DNA of 40,401 nt from contig CAYPLH010000035.1 in the NCBI GenBank assembly GCA_964411505.1, forward strand, positions 1 to 40,401. The letters run 5' to 3'. Below the pieces are notes generated by a model, which saw only the letters and a list, made by a program, of their open reading frames with translations, made no database searches and was not told the DNA's origin. Source of the DNA: CAYPLH01 sp964411505 (GTDB lineage: Bacteria > Bacillota > Clostridia > CAYPLH01 > DUMO01). Below are positions 8,067 through 16,730 of this stretch, piece after piece. Positions within the stretch are counted from its first letter, which is position 1; each line of letters opens with the position of its first letter. The position numbers were made by a program, and so were the translations under genes.

Positions 8067-8153
8067 TTTGATACCATTTAAAAATGAAAAGCAATAATCC
8101 ATATCAATTGGTGTTTAATTCTATGACCACCCCTTTTATAAACCAACATTTTA

Positions 8154-8199
8154 TACTACTTTAGTAGTAGTTGCATTGCTCTTTTTTATCATTTATTTT
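8154..8199 (+). promoter_or_regulatory. dyad and possible promoter before the TasA-like gene
   Basis: TACTACTTTAGTAGTA (8154-8169) has 7-base arms around TT and contains TACTA-N3-TAGTA. It lies directly before TTGCAT (8171-8176), which is 17 bases from TATTTT (8194-8199), a weak sigma-A-like promoter. An activator bound just upstream of the -35 element would fit. Leader length to the gene would be about 140 bases. The rest of the 279-base gap after sipW shows nothing I recognise. Confidence 0.4.
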
Positions 8200-8345
8200 T
8201 ACACAATAAAGGCACTTAATCTATACTTTCTAGGGTCGTAGTAAAAAACAGTTACCTCTATAATTATCTATAGTAAACGATAAATCTGCTTTGATTTAAC
8301 TTTACAAAAAATACAAAATTAATATTTTAAAGAGGAGATGTTTTT

Positions 8346-9068
8346 ATGAAAAAAGCAAGATTTTTAGCTTTAGCCCTTGTTGTGGCAGTTATGATGGTAG
8401 GCGCTGGATATGCATGGTGGACAGATCTGACCGAAATTGATACAACTGTAAGTACAGGTGAGTTGAATGTTGATGTTCAGTGGGCTAATATTACTCACCC
8501 TAGCTATACAGGTGGTACTATTTCAGGAGGAATAAATGATGCAGACGGAGATAACAAAAAAATAGTAGTCAATATAAGCAATTTATATCCAACAAAATAT
8601 AAAAATAATGGCGATGATGCAAGAGAAACTTTTGCAAGAATTCACTTCTCAGTAGTGAATAACGGTACAGTCCCAGTAAAATTAGACAGTATTGAGTATA
8701 ACCTGATTAATCCAGAATCACCTGCGTGGGAATTGGTAAAAACCGTAATACACATTCATCAAGGTACTCCATCCTCAGGAAAAGGCTTATCTTTAGGTAA
8801 CTCAAGATCTCTTACGGGTGTAAACCCAATTGGAAGCCATACCGAAACTAACGCTAAGTATTTGAAAGATCTTGATGCATTACTTATGAATAGTGAATTA
8901 GCAACTACTGTATTATACCCAGGCGAGGCGATTTGGTTTGGTGGAAACACTGAAGATGAAAGCTCTATAAGATTTTGGCTTGACAGATCTGCGGGAGAAG
9001 ATACAGAAAACCAAGATATTGGATTTGAACTTAAATTTAACTGGGCTCAGTTTAATAAAGTTGATTAA
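8346..9068 (+). CDS. TasA/camelysin-like matrix protein with SipW-type signal peptide
   Basis: 240 residues. The signal peptide KKARFLALALVVAVMMVGAG ends in YA, with likely cleavage after A23. It is followed by WWTDLTEIDTTVSTGELNVDV, the typical N terminus of SipW-processed fibre proteins. The mature domain shows the family pattern: an NNGTVPVKLDSI strand, LYPGEAIWFGG, then a C-terminal RFWLDRSAGEDTENQDIGF strand pair, consistent with the jelly-roll fold of TasA and camelysin. TasA forms biofilm fibres through donor-strand exchange; a peptidase activity has been reported for camelysin. AGAGGAG precedes the ATG. It has its own leader and a strong terminator, so it can be made at high level independently of the operon, as expected for the major subunit. 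Confidence 0.85.
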   Translation: MKKARFLALALVVAVMMVGAGYAWWTDLTEIDTTVSTGELNVDVQWANITHPSYTGGTISGGINDADGDNKKIVVNISNLYPTKYKNNGDDARETFARIHFSVVNNGTVPVKLDSIEYNLINPESPAWELVKTVIHIHQGTPSSGKGLSLGNSRSLTGVNPIGSHTETNAKYLKDLDALLMNSELATTVLYPGEAIWFGGNTEDESSIRFWLDRSAGEDTENQDIGFELKFNWAQFNKVD

Positions 9069-9099
9069 GTTGTATAAGTTAACTTTTTTGCTCATTTAA

Positions 9100-9126
9100 A
9101 AACAGGGTTAATTAACCCTGTTTTTT
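9100..9126 (+). terminator. terminator of the TasA-like gene
   Basis: AAACAGGGTTAA and TTAACCCTGTTTTTT form a near-perfect hairpin with a T-run, 32 bases after the stop codon. Confidence 0.85.
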
Positions 9127-9381
9127 ATTTTGCGAAAATTATCACCGTTAAGCTGCACTCCTATCATATATCTTTTTGCAAATTTTTTGGGAAATAAAAA
9201 AAGAACCCACGTGTGGAAAGCGGCTGGTTTACGTACTCTTTGCAATAAATTCAGTTTCCCTCTATTAAACATACCTCTTTGAAGGGGGAAATAAATTGAG
9301 GTAGAAATATATAGTAATGGTTTACATCAAAATTCATTTAGAATTTTTGACACTACGATTTCAGCAAATGGAGTGTGAAAT
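9127..9381 (+). other. intergenic leader of the DUF5305-like gene
   Basis: No gene is visible in this stretch. TTTCCC (about 9255) can pair with GGGAAA (about 9288) around a 24-base loop, and CCACGTGTGG (about 9213) is near-palindromic. TTGACA at about 9345 is too close to the start at 9382 to be an ordinary promoter for it. GGAGTG precedes that ATG by a few bases. I see no known riboswitch. Confidence 0.4.
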
Positions 9382-10476
9382 ATGAAAATAAAACTAAATA
9401 AACAATTAAGATTTGGCTTTATGATCTTGTGTTCCATTGTTATATGCACCTTAATATACCAAGTTTATAGCGAAGTGGCTATTCATGAATATCAGGAAAA
9501 AACAAATATACTTTACAGTTACAATAATAAATCAAATGTGAGTTATGAAGTTTTTCTAAAACCAAACATCCTTTTTGATACTAATCGTCTTGTAGAAGAC
9601 CAGATATATTTTACCGAATATACTGACTATATTAATATAGCGTTTCAATATGAATTTTCAGGAAGCAATTCCGCCAATATTGAAGCTGTCTATAAAATAA
9701 GCGCACTAGTTAAAGGTTATACAGGTGCCTTAGATAATACCCAAGTCATATGGCAAAAAGAATTTCCCATTGTAGCCGAAACAAAAACCAATATACAGGA
9801 TAAAAGTTTATCCATTGCAAAGGATCTGCCTGTCAGGTTGGCTACATATAATGATTTTTCAAAAATGGTGGCAGAAACATCAAAGGTAAGCTCTCAATCC
9901 AATCTATCTATTGTTATGTATGTCGAAATGAAAACAAAAACTGATAATGGAAAAGTTATCGAAGAGCAATTTCAACCTATGATTGTTATCCCCTTAAATA
10001 CTAATTATTTTGTTATTAGTAAGGATATACCTACTGAAAAACCCGGTACCATAGAGAGTACTGAAAAGTTCAGGATTCCTGCCGACTTAAACAAGATAAT
10101 ATTTTATTCTGTTTTAATTGTTCTGTCTATTACCACACTCATTTTTCTGTTCCTTTTCACAATAAATCTACCCGATAAAAGCGAATTGGAAAAGTGCCTC
10201 AGCAAAATTTTCAGGGAACACGGGAGTCGTTTTGTAGCCTTAGAAAGTGAAATCATAAAGGAATATGGTGATTATATAAAAGTCCATTCTATAGAGGATT
10301 TAGTAAAAATTTCAGATGAGCTGGAGAAGCCTATTCTGTACAACTACACAGGAAATCAAGATGATATTCAACTTTTTTTCATACTTGATGGTCCAGTGAT
10401 GTATATATTCAACCTGCAGGAATCAATTTCTTCATTTTCAAATAACGTAGGTGGCAATATAATGATTAATTCCTAA
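9382..10476 (+). CDS. DUF5305-like two-TM membrane protein of SipW/TasA loci
   Basis: A 364-residue protein with an N-terminal membrane anchor (about 10-30), an extracellular beta-rich domain (about 35-235), a second membrane helix (about 240-263) and a cytoplasmic tail of about 100 residues. The order, the ectodomain starting with TNILYSYNNKSNVSYEVFLK, and the juxtamembrane FRIPADLNKI recall DUF5305 proteins, which I know as neighbours of SipW-type peptidases in clostridia and archaea. Biochemical role unknown. The topology would allow the ectodomain to hold or assemble fibre subunits and the tail to signal inside. GGAG precedes the ATG. It stands between the TasA-like gene and another anchored protein gene. 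Family assignment is from memory and moderately sure. Confidence 0.68.
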   Translation: MKIKLNKQLRFGFMILCSIVICTLIYQVYSEVAIHEYQEKTNILYSYNNKSNVSYEVFLKPNILFDTNRLVEDQIYFTEYTDYINIAFQYEFSGSNSANIEAVYKISALVKGYTGALDNTQVIWQKEFPIVAETKTNIQDKSLSIAKDLPVRLATYNDFSKMVAETSKVSSQSNLSIVMYVEMKTKTDNGKVIEEQFQPMIVIPLNTNYFVISKDIPTEKPGTIESTEKFRIPADLNKIIFYSVLIVLSITTLIFLFLFTINLPDKSELEKCLSKIFREHGSRFVALESEIIKEYGDYIKVHSIEDLVKISDELEKPILYNYTGNQDDIQLFFILDGPVMYIFNLQESISSFSNNVGGNIMINS

Positions 10477-10587
10477 AAAGCATATTCTACAGAATGTGAT
10501 AGTTGTGAATAATATAGCTTTGAAAACCTGCTGGAATCCTTGTATATTTAAAATTCATATTGCAGAGTTATATACATATACAATCGT

Positions 10588-10627
10588 GGCTTTGCGTGTA
10601 ATTATTAACGTCAAAGCGCTTTTTTTG
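10588..10627 (+). terminator. putative terminator after the DUF5305-like gene
   Basis: GCTTTG-CGT (10589-10597) pairs with ACG-T-CAAAGC (10608-10617) with one bulge, followed by GCTTTTTTT. It is about 110 bases after the stop and before a new promoter. Confidence 0.6.
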
Positions 10628-10694
10628 CAGTATAATATAAACTCTACTTTTGTACTATAAGAATTAGCCCTTATGTTTATTTTCTAATAATTCT

Positions 10695-10719
10695 TACTAT
10701 GTTAGTATTTATATATAAT
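10695..10719 (+). promoter_or_regulatory. promoter with TACTA-N3-TAGTA dyad
   Basis: A perfect TATAAT (10714-10719) lies 25 bases before GGAG and the ATG at 10745. The -35 region (TTCTTA, 10691-10696) is poor. Between them sits the dyad TACTATGTTAGTA (10695-10707), the same arrangement as TACTACTTTAGTA upstream of the TasA-like gene. A weak -35 with a dyad suggests regulated initiation. Confidence 0.5.
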
Positions 10720-10744
10720 TTCTAGTATTTGGAGAATCTATGTT

Positions 10745-11359
10745 ATGAAAATAAAAACGGTTAATAAGAAATTTTTCATACTTGCTTTTATAGCGCTAAC
10801 AGGTATATTTTTAATCTATGGAATTATAAACATGACTTTTGCCACATCAGTCAGCGAAGAACCATCCTATATTATTAATATTGAACATCAAAATGGAGAT
10901 GACACCCCTAGTATCGACTGCAGCGGAAATCTGTTTGGCAATGATTTGTGGTATCCTGGGAAAGAAGAAACAGGAATAATCAGAATATATAACAACAGCA
11001 ATAATAGAGTACGTATATTTAATCTCGGTGTGAATGCTGAGCTTTTAAGCTCGCAACCCGGTTGGGATGCTGGTATTGTTTTAGATTCCTTTTTAAGCAA
11101 CATGCGGATAACTATTAATTCAAGGAAGCTTCTCATACTTCCCTATTCTATTTTAGAAAACGAAGCACTCAAGTCATTGCTCTATAAAGAAGATGACAAT
11201 ATGTACAAAGGAATAACACTCGAAGACAAAGATGAACTGAGTATAAAAAAAGATGAATTTATCGACCTTAGTTATACTCTTATAATGGATAAAAGCTCTG
11301 GTAAGGAACTGGAGAACTTAAAAGCTTCAGTGAGTTTTACTATTAAGTTTAATGAGTAA
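10745..11359 (+). CDS. membrane-anchored extracellular protein of the SipW/TasA-like locus
   Basis: 204 residues with one N-terminal hydrophobic segment (about 10-32), acting as signal anchor or signal peptide (FATSVSEE follows). The extracellular part contains LWYPGKEETGIIRIYNNSNN, which matches the pattern of Pro-Gly, a strand and Asn-rich turn seen in TasA/camelysin-type jelly-roll domains. It ends in strand-like SFTIKFNE. It lacks the aromatic-Asp SipW signature after the hydrophobic run, so it may stay anchored. It has its own likely promoter and is the last plus-strand gene of the block, ending 8 bases from the convergent yycJ stop. Possible role: anchor or assembly factor for the fibres (inference from position). 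Confidence 0.65.
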   Translation: MKIKTVNKKFFILAFIALTGIFLIYGIINMTFATSVSEEPSYIINIEHQNGDDTPSIDCSGNLFGNDLWYPGKEETGIIRIYNNSNNRVRIFNLGVNAELLSSQPGWDAGIVLDSFLSNMRITINSRKLLILPYSILENEALKSLLYKEDDNMYKGITLEDKDELSIKKDEFIDLSYTLIMDKSSGKELENLKASVSFTIKFNE

Positions 11360-11367
11360 GTGAAGGA

Positions 11368-12159
11368 CTACAGCTCCACTACCTTTCCCACCCTATCTCT
11401 TAACGCTACATCTAGCAATACATCAGCACCGGCACATATACTCTTTTCACCTAATGCATTGCAGACTGTCTGATAAGCGAGCTCTGGAAAGTTATTTTCA
11501 CTGCTTAAGTGCCCCAGGTAAAAGCGTTTTGTTCCCTGTTCTGCCATCCATGCTATTACTTTACCCGCCATCTCATTGGACAGGTGCCCATTTTCACCCA
11601 ATATCCTCTGCTTTAAAAACCATGGATATCTTCCCACCTTTAGCATTTCTACATCATGATTGGATTCTAAAAACAATAAATCACTTTTTAAAAAGTTGTC
11701 CAAAAGCTTTCTTGTCATATGTCCAATATCGGTTGCTGTTGTCACTTTTTTATCTCCAATATGTATGCAAAAACCAACCGGCTCTGCCGCATCATGAGGT
11801 ATTAAAAATGGTTTAATCCACATATCTCCTATTTCAAAGCCTTCTTCAGTGTTAAAATAACAGATATCATTTGTACCAATCTTTAATGCCTCAGGCTGCA
11901 ATGAATCCCACGTTTTTTCATTTGCATAGATAGGGATACCCAACTTCTTATATAATACCCTTATTCCTTTAGCATGGTCACTATGCTCATGTGTTATTAA
12001 AACTGCATTTAAATCATGGACATTTTCTCCAATGCTTAAAAGTGCTTCAGAAATCTTCTTAAAACTCATCCCTGCATCTATAAGTATCTTGGTTTTTTTA
12101 TTTCCAATAAATATTGAATTTCCACTGCTTCCACTATATAAGCTACAAAACTTTGTCAT
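11368..12159 (-). CDS. walJ: metallo-beta-lactamase fold hydrolase WalJ/YycJ
   Basis: 263 residues. The metal motif THEHSDHAKG gives H57, H59, D61 and H62. Further metal ligands appear in IPHDAAEP and LGHLSSEN. The start MTKFCSLYSGSSGNS is typical of YycJ, a probable nuclease-type member conserved at the end of walRK operons and linked in Bacillus and Staphylococcus to coordination of wall metabolism with DNA replication or repair. Substrate not established. It follows murA by 15 bases and is the last gene of the wal cluster, convergent with the matrix-export block. Confidence 0.9.
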   Translation of the reverse strand: MTKFCSLYSGSSGNSIFIGNKKTKILIDAGMSFKKISEALLSIGENVHDLNAVLITHEHSDHAKGIRVLYKKLGIPIYANEKTWDSLQPEALKIGTNDICYFNTEEGFEIGDMWIKPFLIPHDAAEPVGFCIHIGDKKVTTATDIGHMTRKLLDNFLKSDLLFLESNHDVEMLKVGRYPWFLKQRILGENGHLSNEMAGKVIAWMAEQGTKRFYLGHLSSENNFPELAYQTVCNALGEKSICAGADVLLDVALRDRVGKVVEL

Positions 12160-12174
12160 GCATTAAGCTCCCCA

Positions 12175-13431
12175 TTAAGTAATCTTTTGTATTCGTGCTC
12201 CAAGGTTTTTTAATTTTTCACAAAAATGCTGGTATCCTCTGTCTATATATTTTACTCCGTGCACCTCGGTTTTGCCTTCTGCTATAAGTCCGGCAATTAC
12301 CAAAGCAGCTCCAGCCCGAAGGTCTGATGCTGATACAGGTGCACCCGAAAGCTCTGGCGTTCCTTCAATCACAGCCATCCGCCCCTCAAGCCTTATCTTT
12401 GCACCCATTCTTTTAAGTTCATCTATGTACGCAAACCGCATATCCCATATTCCTTCTGTCACTGTGCTTGTCCCTTGGGCAGTGCACAGCATGACAACTG
12501 CTTGAGGCTGTAGATCGGTTGGGAATCCGGGGTATGGCAATGTTTTTATGTTTGCTCTTTTTATTTTATTCCTTCCGATTACCCTTATATAATCCTCACC
12601 ACGTTCCAGTAGAGCTCCAACTTCAGTTAGCTTTGCGCTTAATGACTCCATGTGTTTTGGAATTATGTCCTTTACCGTAACATCTCCTTTAGTTGCAGCG
12701 GCAGCTATCATAAATGTCCCTGCTTCAATCTGGTCGGGTATTATTGAATAAGTACCTCTACCCGGTAAGCTTTCAACTCCGTTTATCTTTATGACATCAG
12801 TACCTGCTCCTTTTATATCAGCACCCATTGCATTTAAAAAATTGGCTACGTCAACCACATGTGGTTCTTTTGCTGGATTCTCAATAGTCGTCGTTCCACT
12901 TGCTCTTACTGCAGCAAGCATTATATTTATTGTAGCACCTACACTTACCACATCAAGATAAATTTGCGCGCCTATTAACTTGTTGGCCCTTACTTTTATA
13001 ATACCATGCTCAATTTCGATTTTTGCTCCAAGAGCTTCAAAGCCTTTAATATGCTGATCCATGGGACGAAATCCAAAGTCACATCCGCCCGGAAAAGCCA
13101 CCTCTGCCTTTCCAAACTTACCAACCAATGCTCCAAGAAGGTAATACGACGCGCGCAACCTTTTTATCATTTCATAAGACGCAGAATAACTTTTGATACC
13201 GGTGCAATCCAGATAAAGTGAATTCATATCTATTTTCTTAACAGTAGCACCAAGCTTGGATAGAATGCATTCAAGTGTCTTTACATCATCAATTTCGGGT
13301 ATATTTTCAATTGTACAAGGACCATCTAAAAGTACCGCTGCAGGAAGAACTGCCACCGAAGCGTTTTTAGAACCGCTTATGACAACTTCACCTTCTAAAG
13401 GAACCTGTCCTTGTATGATAAGTTTTTCCAA
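12175..13431 (-). CDS. murA: UDP-N-acetylglucosamine 1-carboxyvinyltransferase
   Basis: Catalyses the first committed step of peptidoglycan synthesis, adding enolpyruvate from PEP to UDP-GlcNAc in the cytoplasm. 418 residues, full length. SGSKNAS (K22, N23) and the fosfomycin-target loop FPGGCDFGFRPMD with C117 are present. The typical Cys-x-Ile-Gly is here Cys-Asp-Phe-Gly, a mild variation. DGYPGFPTDLQ-type sequence appears as PYPGFPTDLQPQ, and RGYQHFCEKL ends the protein. The TTG start has AGGTGG 8 bases before it. Placement between yycI and yycJ ties wall precursor synthesis to the WalRK operon. Confidence 0.95.
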   Translation of the reverse strand: MEKLIIQGQVPLEGEVVISGSKNASVAVLPAAVLLDGPCTIENIPEIDDVKTLECILSKLGATVKKIDMNSLYLDCTGIKSYSASYEMIKRLRASYYLLGALVGKFGKAEVAFPGGCDFGFRPMDQHIKGFEALGAKIEIEHGIIKVRANKLIGAQIYLDVVSVGATINIMLAAVRASGTTTIENPAKEPHVVDVANFLNAMGADIKGAGTDVIKINGVESLPGRGTYSIIPDQIEAGTFMIAAAATKGDVTVKDIIPKHMESLSAKLTEVGALLERGEDYIRVIGRNKIKRANIKTLPYPGFPTDLQPQAVVMLCTAQGTSTVTEGIWDMRFAYIDELKRMGAKIRLEGRMAVIEGTPELSGAPVSASDLRAGAALVIAGLIAEGKTEVHGVKYIDRGYQHFCEKLKNLGARIQKIT

Positions 13432-13496
13432 GTGAAAACCACCTGCCTTGTCATTCGTATTCGTGTCAATCCAACGTGGATAACAACGAGGTTATT

Positions 13497-13528
13497 ATAT
13501 CATGAATTTCGAAGAAATTACATGATAT
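13497..13528 (-). other. intercistronic hairpin between yycI and murA
   Basis: ATATCATG-AATTTC pairs with GAAATT-A-CATGATAT with one bulged base and a GAA loop. No T-run follows, so it is more likely an RNA-stability or processing element than a terminator. Confidence 0.45.
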
Positions 13529-13555
13529 AGTGTAGCATAATTCCCACCGGATTTC

Positions 13556-14392
13556 CTAATCAATCGGCTCACCATTATCGGCTCTATAAAACTCGGTAAT
13601 TCCCTCTGAACTCATGATTCTCCATACCGGTACATCAACAAAGCTATTTGTTTCATTATCCAGCTTGATCATTTTAAACCCAAAATCAATGCTTGTTATT
13701 ACAGTTCCGCTTCTGTTGTGAAAATTTTTGATCAGTATCTGATAGACAGGTGTAATACTTCTTGGCTGAGTAATGTCAATAAGCTTTCTGTAGCTTAGAA
13801 CTAATGAAACTATACCGTCTTTAGAAGCGATTATCTTTATGCTATTGTCAAAAAGAATATAGTTATCGCTCCGTTCCCTTAATGCCACTAATACATCAGA
13901 ATCAGAAGAAGGCATGAGCTTAGGATAGTCGGGTACAAATCTCTCAAACGGGATTCCTGTATCCTTTAGTAAATTCCGGACACATTGCAAAATATCATCC
14001 AATGAGTTTATATCAATACTTTCAGTGGGGTTGGAGTTCCCATACTCAAAACTGTTTCCATCAAACCTTATCCATTTACTGCTGCTTTCAATGGTGTTTC
14101 CATCTTGTGTCACATCTAGTGACGGTAGGGAGATATTCCCAAGTAACTTACCCAGAATAACCCCCCTGTTCAATACATTTTCTGTATATTCAGGAGTTCC
14201 TGTAGGCTGGCTGTATGTAGGAATTTTGCACTCTACGGTTACTCCGTTATTATTGAGTATTTTTACGGTATTGTTAAGAGTCTTCTTTGACACAACATCA
14301 TTTGTGCTGATATCAATAATGTTAACCAGCAAAAATATATTTAAAGCTATGAAAAGGATAATTAAAATATTTTTTACCTTAGACCAGTCCAT
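13556..14392 (-). CDS. yycI: WalK-regulatory membrane protein YycI
   Basis: 278 residues with one N-terminal membrane helix. The start MDWSKVKNILIILFIALNIF closely follows the YycI pattern. The rest is an extracytoplasmic domain with low sequence conservation. In Bacillus, YycI and YycH form a membrane complex with WalK and restrain its kinase activity. AGGAGA lies 5 bases before the ATG. It comes 72 bases after yycH. Orthology rests on the N terminus, topology and operon position. Confidence 0.85.
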   Translation of the reverse strand: MDWSKVKNILIILFIALNIFLLVNIIDISTNDVVSKKTLNNTVKILNNNGVTVECKIPTYSQPTGTPEYTENVLNRGVILGKLLGNISLPSLDVTQDGNTIESSSKWIRFDGNSFEYGNSNPTESIDINSLDDILQCVRNLLKDTGIPFERFVPDYPKLMPSSDSDVLVALRERSDNYILFDNSIKIIASKDGIVSLVLSYRKLIDITQPRSITPVYQILIKNFHNRSGTVITSIDFGFKMIKLDNETNSFVDVPVWRIMSSEGITEFYRADNGEPID

Positions 14393-14464
14393 ATTTTCTC
14401 CTAATTCAATATATTACTTGACTCTCCATAAGTTTTTAAAGCATTTTACTTACTTTAGACCCTA

Positions 14465-15958
14465 TTATTTTTTCACCAGAGGTACCATATAATAATCCCT
14501 GTCTTGATTTATCACGATCCATGAGGGATGTAATTCCTGGTTATCCGAGTTCTCCCTAACTTCATATGCAATTAATAAATCCCCTATAACAGCATCAGCA
14601 AGCTGACTGTATGCCGAGTGCAGCCTGTCCTGATTATCAGTGAAGCTAACATTATAAAATTTTTCTCCTGTAGCAACCTCAAAATCTTTAAATATCCAGC
14701 TTGCCTTCAAAACCCTTTTCTCATCAGCTTCAATAATAATTGCATTATTTACAGGTTCTTTTCCTTCCTCCTCATAGTTAAAAATCACAGGAATACCGTC
14801 AACTTTATAGTCAAACATAAACCGGTAAAACCCTGGCAATATTTCAACTCCAGATAAATAAACATCTACCGGCTCAGTCAAAATATCAATTCTTAGGTGC
14901 ATGAACTCTAATGCATTAACAAATGCATTATCTATGTATCCTCTGTCGTTGTCAGGCATCAGAGATTTATACTCATAGGCAAAAAGACCATTATCATACA
15001 TGTGGTATATATTATTAGCGTTCTGAAATTTTATCCCACTGATAATATCTATAGAATCACAAGTGTCTGCATCAGGGCCGAGTATTTTCGAGCCTAGCCT
15101 GTTCCTTTCTGTCAAGGTTTTTATACCTTCTATCTGAAGCGTTTTTGGTACCTGACACACAAGAGTATCAAATCTTCTAAACTGCCGTTGAGGAATAACA
15201 ATCAGTTGATCATTAGGAACTCCTAAGTTACCAAGTGACCCAGCAGCTGAAAAACTATTCTTGCTTCCTTCCACACTTACACTTTTATAAATTGTTCTAA
15301 GATCAAGATTATTTATAAGCTTTGTTTCTCCATGTTCAATTATAAACCTATAGACTTTCTCTATACCTGATGAAAAATCCTTTTCAAGTATATAAAGCGC
15401 AGAATTATAGTTTGCATCAAACTCAGGAGCAATAGCAAACTTATAGATACCCCCTATGTCTGGCGCCAAAGTATTTGAAATATTTAAAAACCACGTGACA
15501 AGATTAGAATCTATATTCCCTCTAAACGCAAAAACAGCTGCTAAACCCATTCTTGAAAATATCTTTTCGCTTCTATCCTCTTTTCGATCCACAAGGTCAT
15601 ACCATTCTTCGGTGTCAACCTGCTCCCCCTTCTTTTCCCGCAAAACATACTCAAGACACGCTTGTGCACCTTTCCACAGCTTGTCATAATTATTATTTTT
15701 TGCATCAACAATATAATAGTCAGGAAAATTATATCCTTCACCGTCAGTAATAAAAATCTGATAAGGCTTGAGATAATTCTCACGTGCTTTGCTGCTGGAT
15801 GTATCCATATTTATTCTTATTCTCAAAAATCCTTGTAAAAAACTAATAGGAAACCCATGATATTGATAACTCCACAGGATTCCTACCTGAACGATACTGG
15901 CTGCCATAAGGACAGCCAGTAAATATAATTTCAATCTTTCTTTGTACACATGAAACAT
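14465..15958 (-). CDS. yycH: WalK-regulatory membrane protein YycH
   Basis: 497 residues with a single N-terminal membrane helix (about 10-30, LYLLAVLMAASIVQVGILW) followed by a WSYQ motif and a large extracytoplasmic region, as in YycH. The region contains a run FYRFMFDYKVDGIPV, consistent with the family's repeated domain fold. It would act with YycI as a negative regulator or sensor partner of WalK at the outer face of the membrane. GGAG precedes the ATG by about 7 bases. An additional secreted protein gene, absent from the textbook order walK-yycH, lies 33 bases upstream. Confidence 0.82.
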   Translation of the reverse strand: MFHVYKERLKLYLLAVLMAASIVQVGILWSYQYHGFPISFLQGFLRIRINMDTSSSKARENYLKPYQIFITDGEGYNFPDYYIVDAKNNNYDKLWKGAQACLEYVLREKKGEQVDTEEWYDLVDRKEDRSEKIFSRMGLAAVFAFRGNIDSNLVTWFLNISNTLAPDIGGIYKFAIAPEFDANYNSALYILEKDFSSGIEKVYRFIIEHGETKLINNLDLRTIYKSVSVEGSKNSFSAAGSLGNLGVPNDQLIVIPQRQFRRFDTLVCQVPKTLQIEGIKTLTERNRLGSKILGPDADTCDSIDIISGIKFQNANNIYHMYDNGLFAYEYKSLMPDNDRGYIDNAFVNALEFMHLRIDILTEPVDVYLSGVEILPGFYRFMFDYKVDGIPVIFNYEEEGKEPVNNAIIIEADEKRVLKASWIFKDFEVATGEKFYNVSFTDNQDRLHSAYSQLADAVIGDLLIAYEVRENSDNQELHPSWIVINQDRDYYMVPLVKK

Positions 15959-15991
15959 TGTTTATCTCCAGTAACCACAGACTGTTTAATT

Positions 15992-16516
15992 CTATTCTAC
16001 TCCCACAAAAGATTTTAAATACTTAAGTACATTAATGCTTCTTATTGTATTCCAAAAACCTTCGGGTAGCACAGTAATTTTAAAGTCATTTATCTGAAGA
16101 TTTTCGCCGACTTTAAGATCTTTAATTTCCGATTTTTTATAGGCTGCAACTCTAATACTATTGATGCCTTCATTAGGGAACACTACTTCTTTCATAAAGA
16201 TACCCGAAGCTCCGATATCCCAAGAACTCTCTCCATCAGTGTTTTTAAATTCTTCCCATTCACCATCGCTGTTTTCAATTAATACATTTACCCTGATATC
16301 CTCAGCCTCATCCGCAGCGTTACCACAGATAACATATGACTTCTTGCTAATTGTTTCGTCACCTTCTGGTCTGATTATACTCACTAAGAACTCACTGGTA
16401 GATTTTACATCCTTACTTTTTAGAACATCTAGAACGGTGGTAAAAGCATAAGACGAAAAGCTAGTAAATATAATCATTATTGCAACTATTATTGAGAACA
16501 AACTTTTCTTAAACAT
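15992..16516 (-). CDS. small secreted protein inserted in the wal operon
   Basis: 174 residues with a clear Sec signal peptide (FKKSLFSIIVAIMIIFTSF, then SSYA, cleavage near residue 24). The mature part reads like one Ig/FN3-type beta-sandwich: LVSIIRPEGDETISKKSYVI, NVLIENSDGEWEEF, INSIRVAAYK. It ends with IRSINVLKYLKSFVGVE and no anchor. I do not recognise a family. The ATG at 16516 has GAGGTG 5 bases before it; an in-frame TTG at 16528 overlaps that site. It sits between walK and yycH on the same strand, so it could be an external wall or ligand protein connected with WalK sensing (inference). Confidence 0.75.
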   Translation of the reverse strand: MFKKSLFSIIVAIMIIFTSFSSYAFTTVLDVLKSKDVKSTSEFLVSIIRPEGDETISKKSYVICGNAADEAEDIRVNVLIENSDGEWEEFKNTDGESSWDIGASGIFMKEVVFPNEGINSIRVAAYKKSEIKDLKVGENLQINDFKITVLPEGFWNTIRSINVLKYLKSFVGVE

Positions 16517-16700
16517 ATTACACCTCAAAATACTGCTTTGTTTACTAAGTAATGGAACAAAATAACCACATCAAAACAGCTTAAATGCTGTTACACAAGT
16601 CTTTGCATCCATCACATTAATTAGTTACTAATATTATACAATAATAATGTTACAAACACATTACACGCCACTTAAATTATAATTACACATCTCATAAAAC

Positions 16701-16724
16701 AAACAACCAGCCTTTGGAGCCTCT
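16701..16724. repeat. 24-bp direct repeat, copy 1
   Basis: The sequence beginning AAACAACCAGCC and ending GGAGCCTCT recurs exactly at 16970-16993. The two copies bracket the inverted repeat element between them. The second copy overlaps the last base of the walK stop codon. Confidence 0.85.
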
Positions 16725-16730
16725 ATAACT

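Noticed and set aside
9127..9381. Second c-di-GMP riboswitch (class I or II) before the DUF5305-like gene
   Set aside because: Neither the class I GCAAA-type core nor the class II TTGGGCACTTG block is present.
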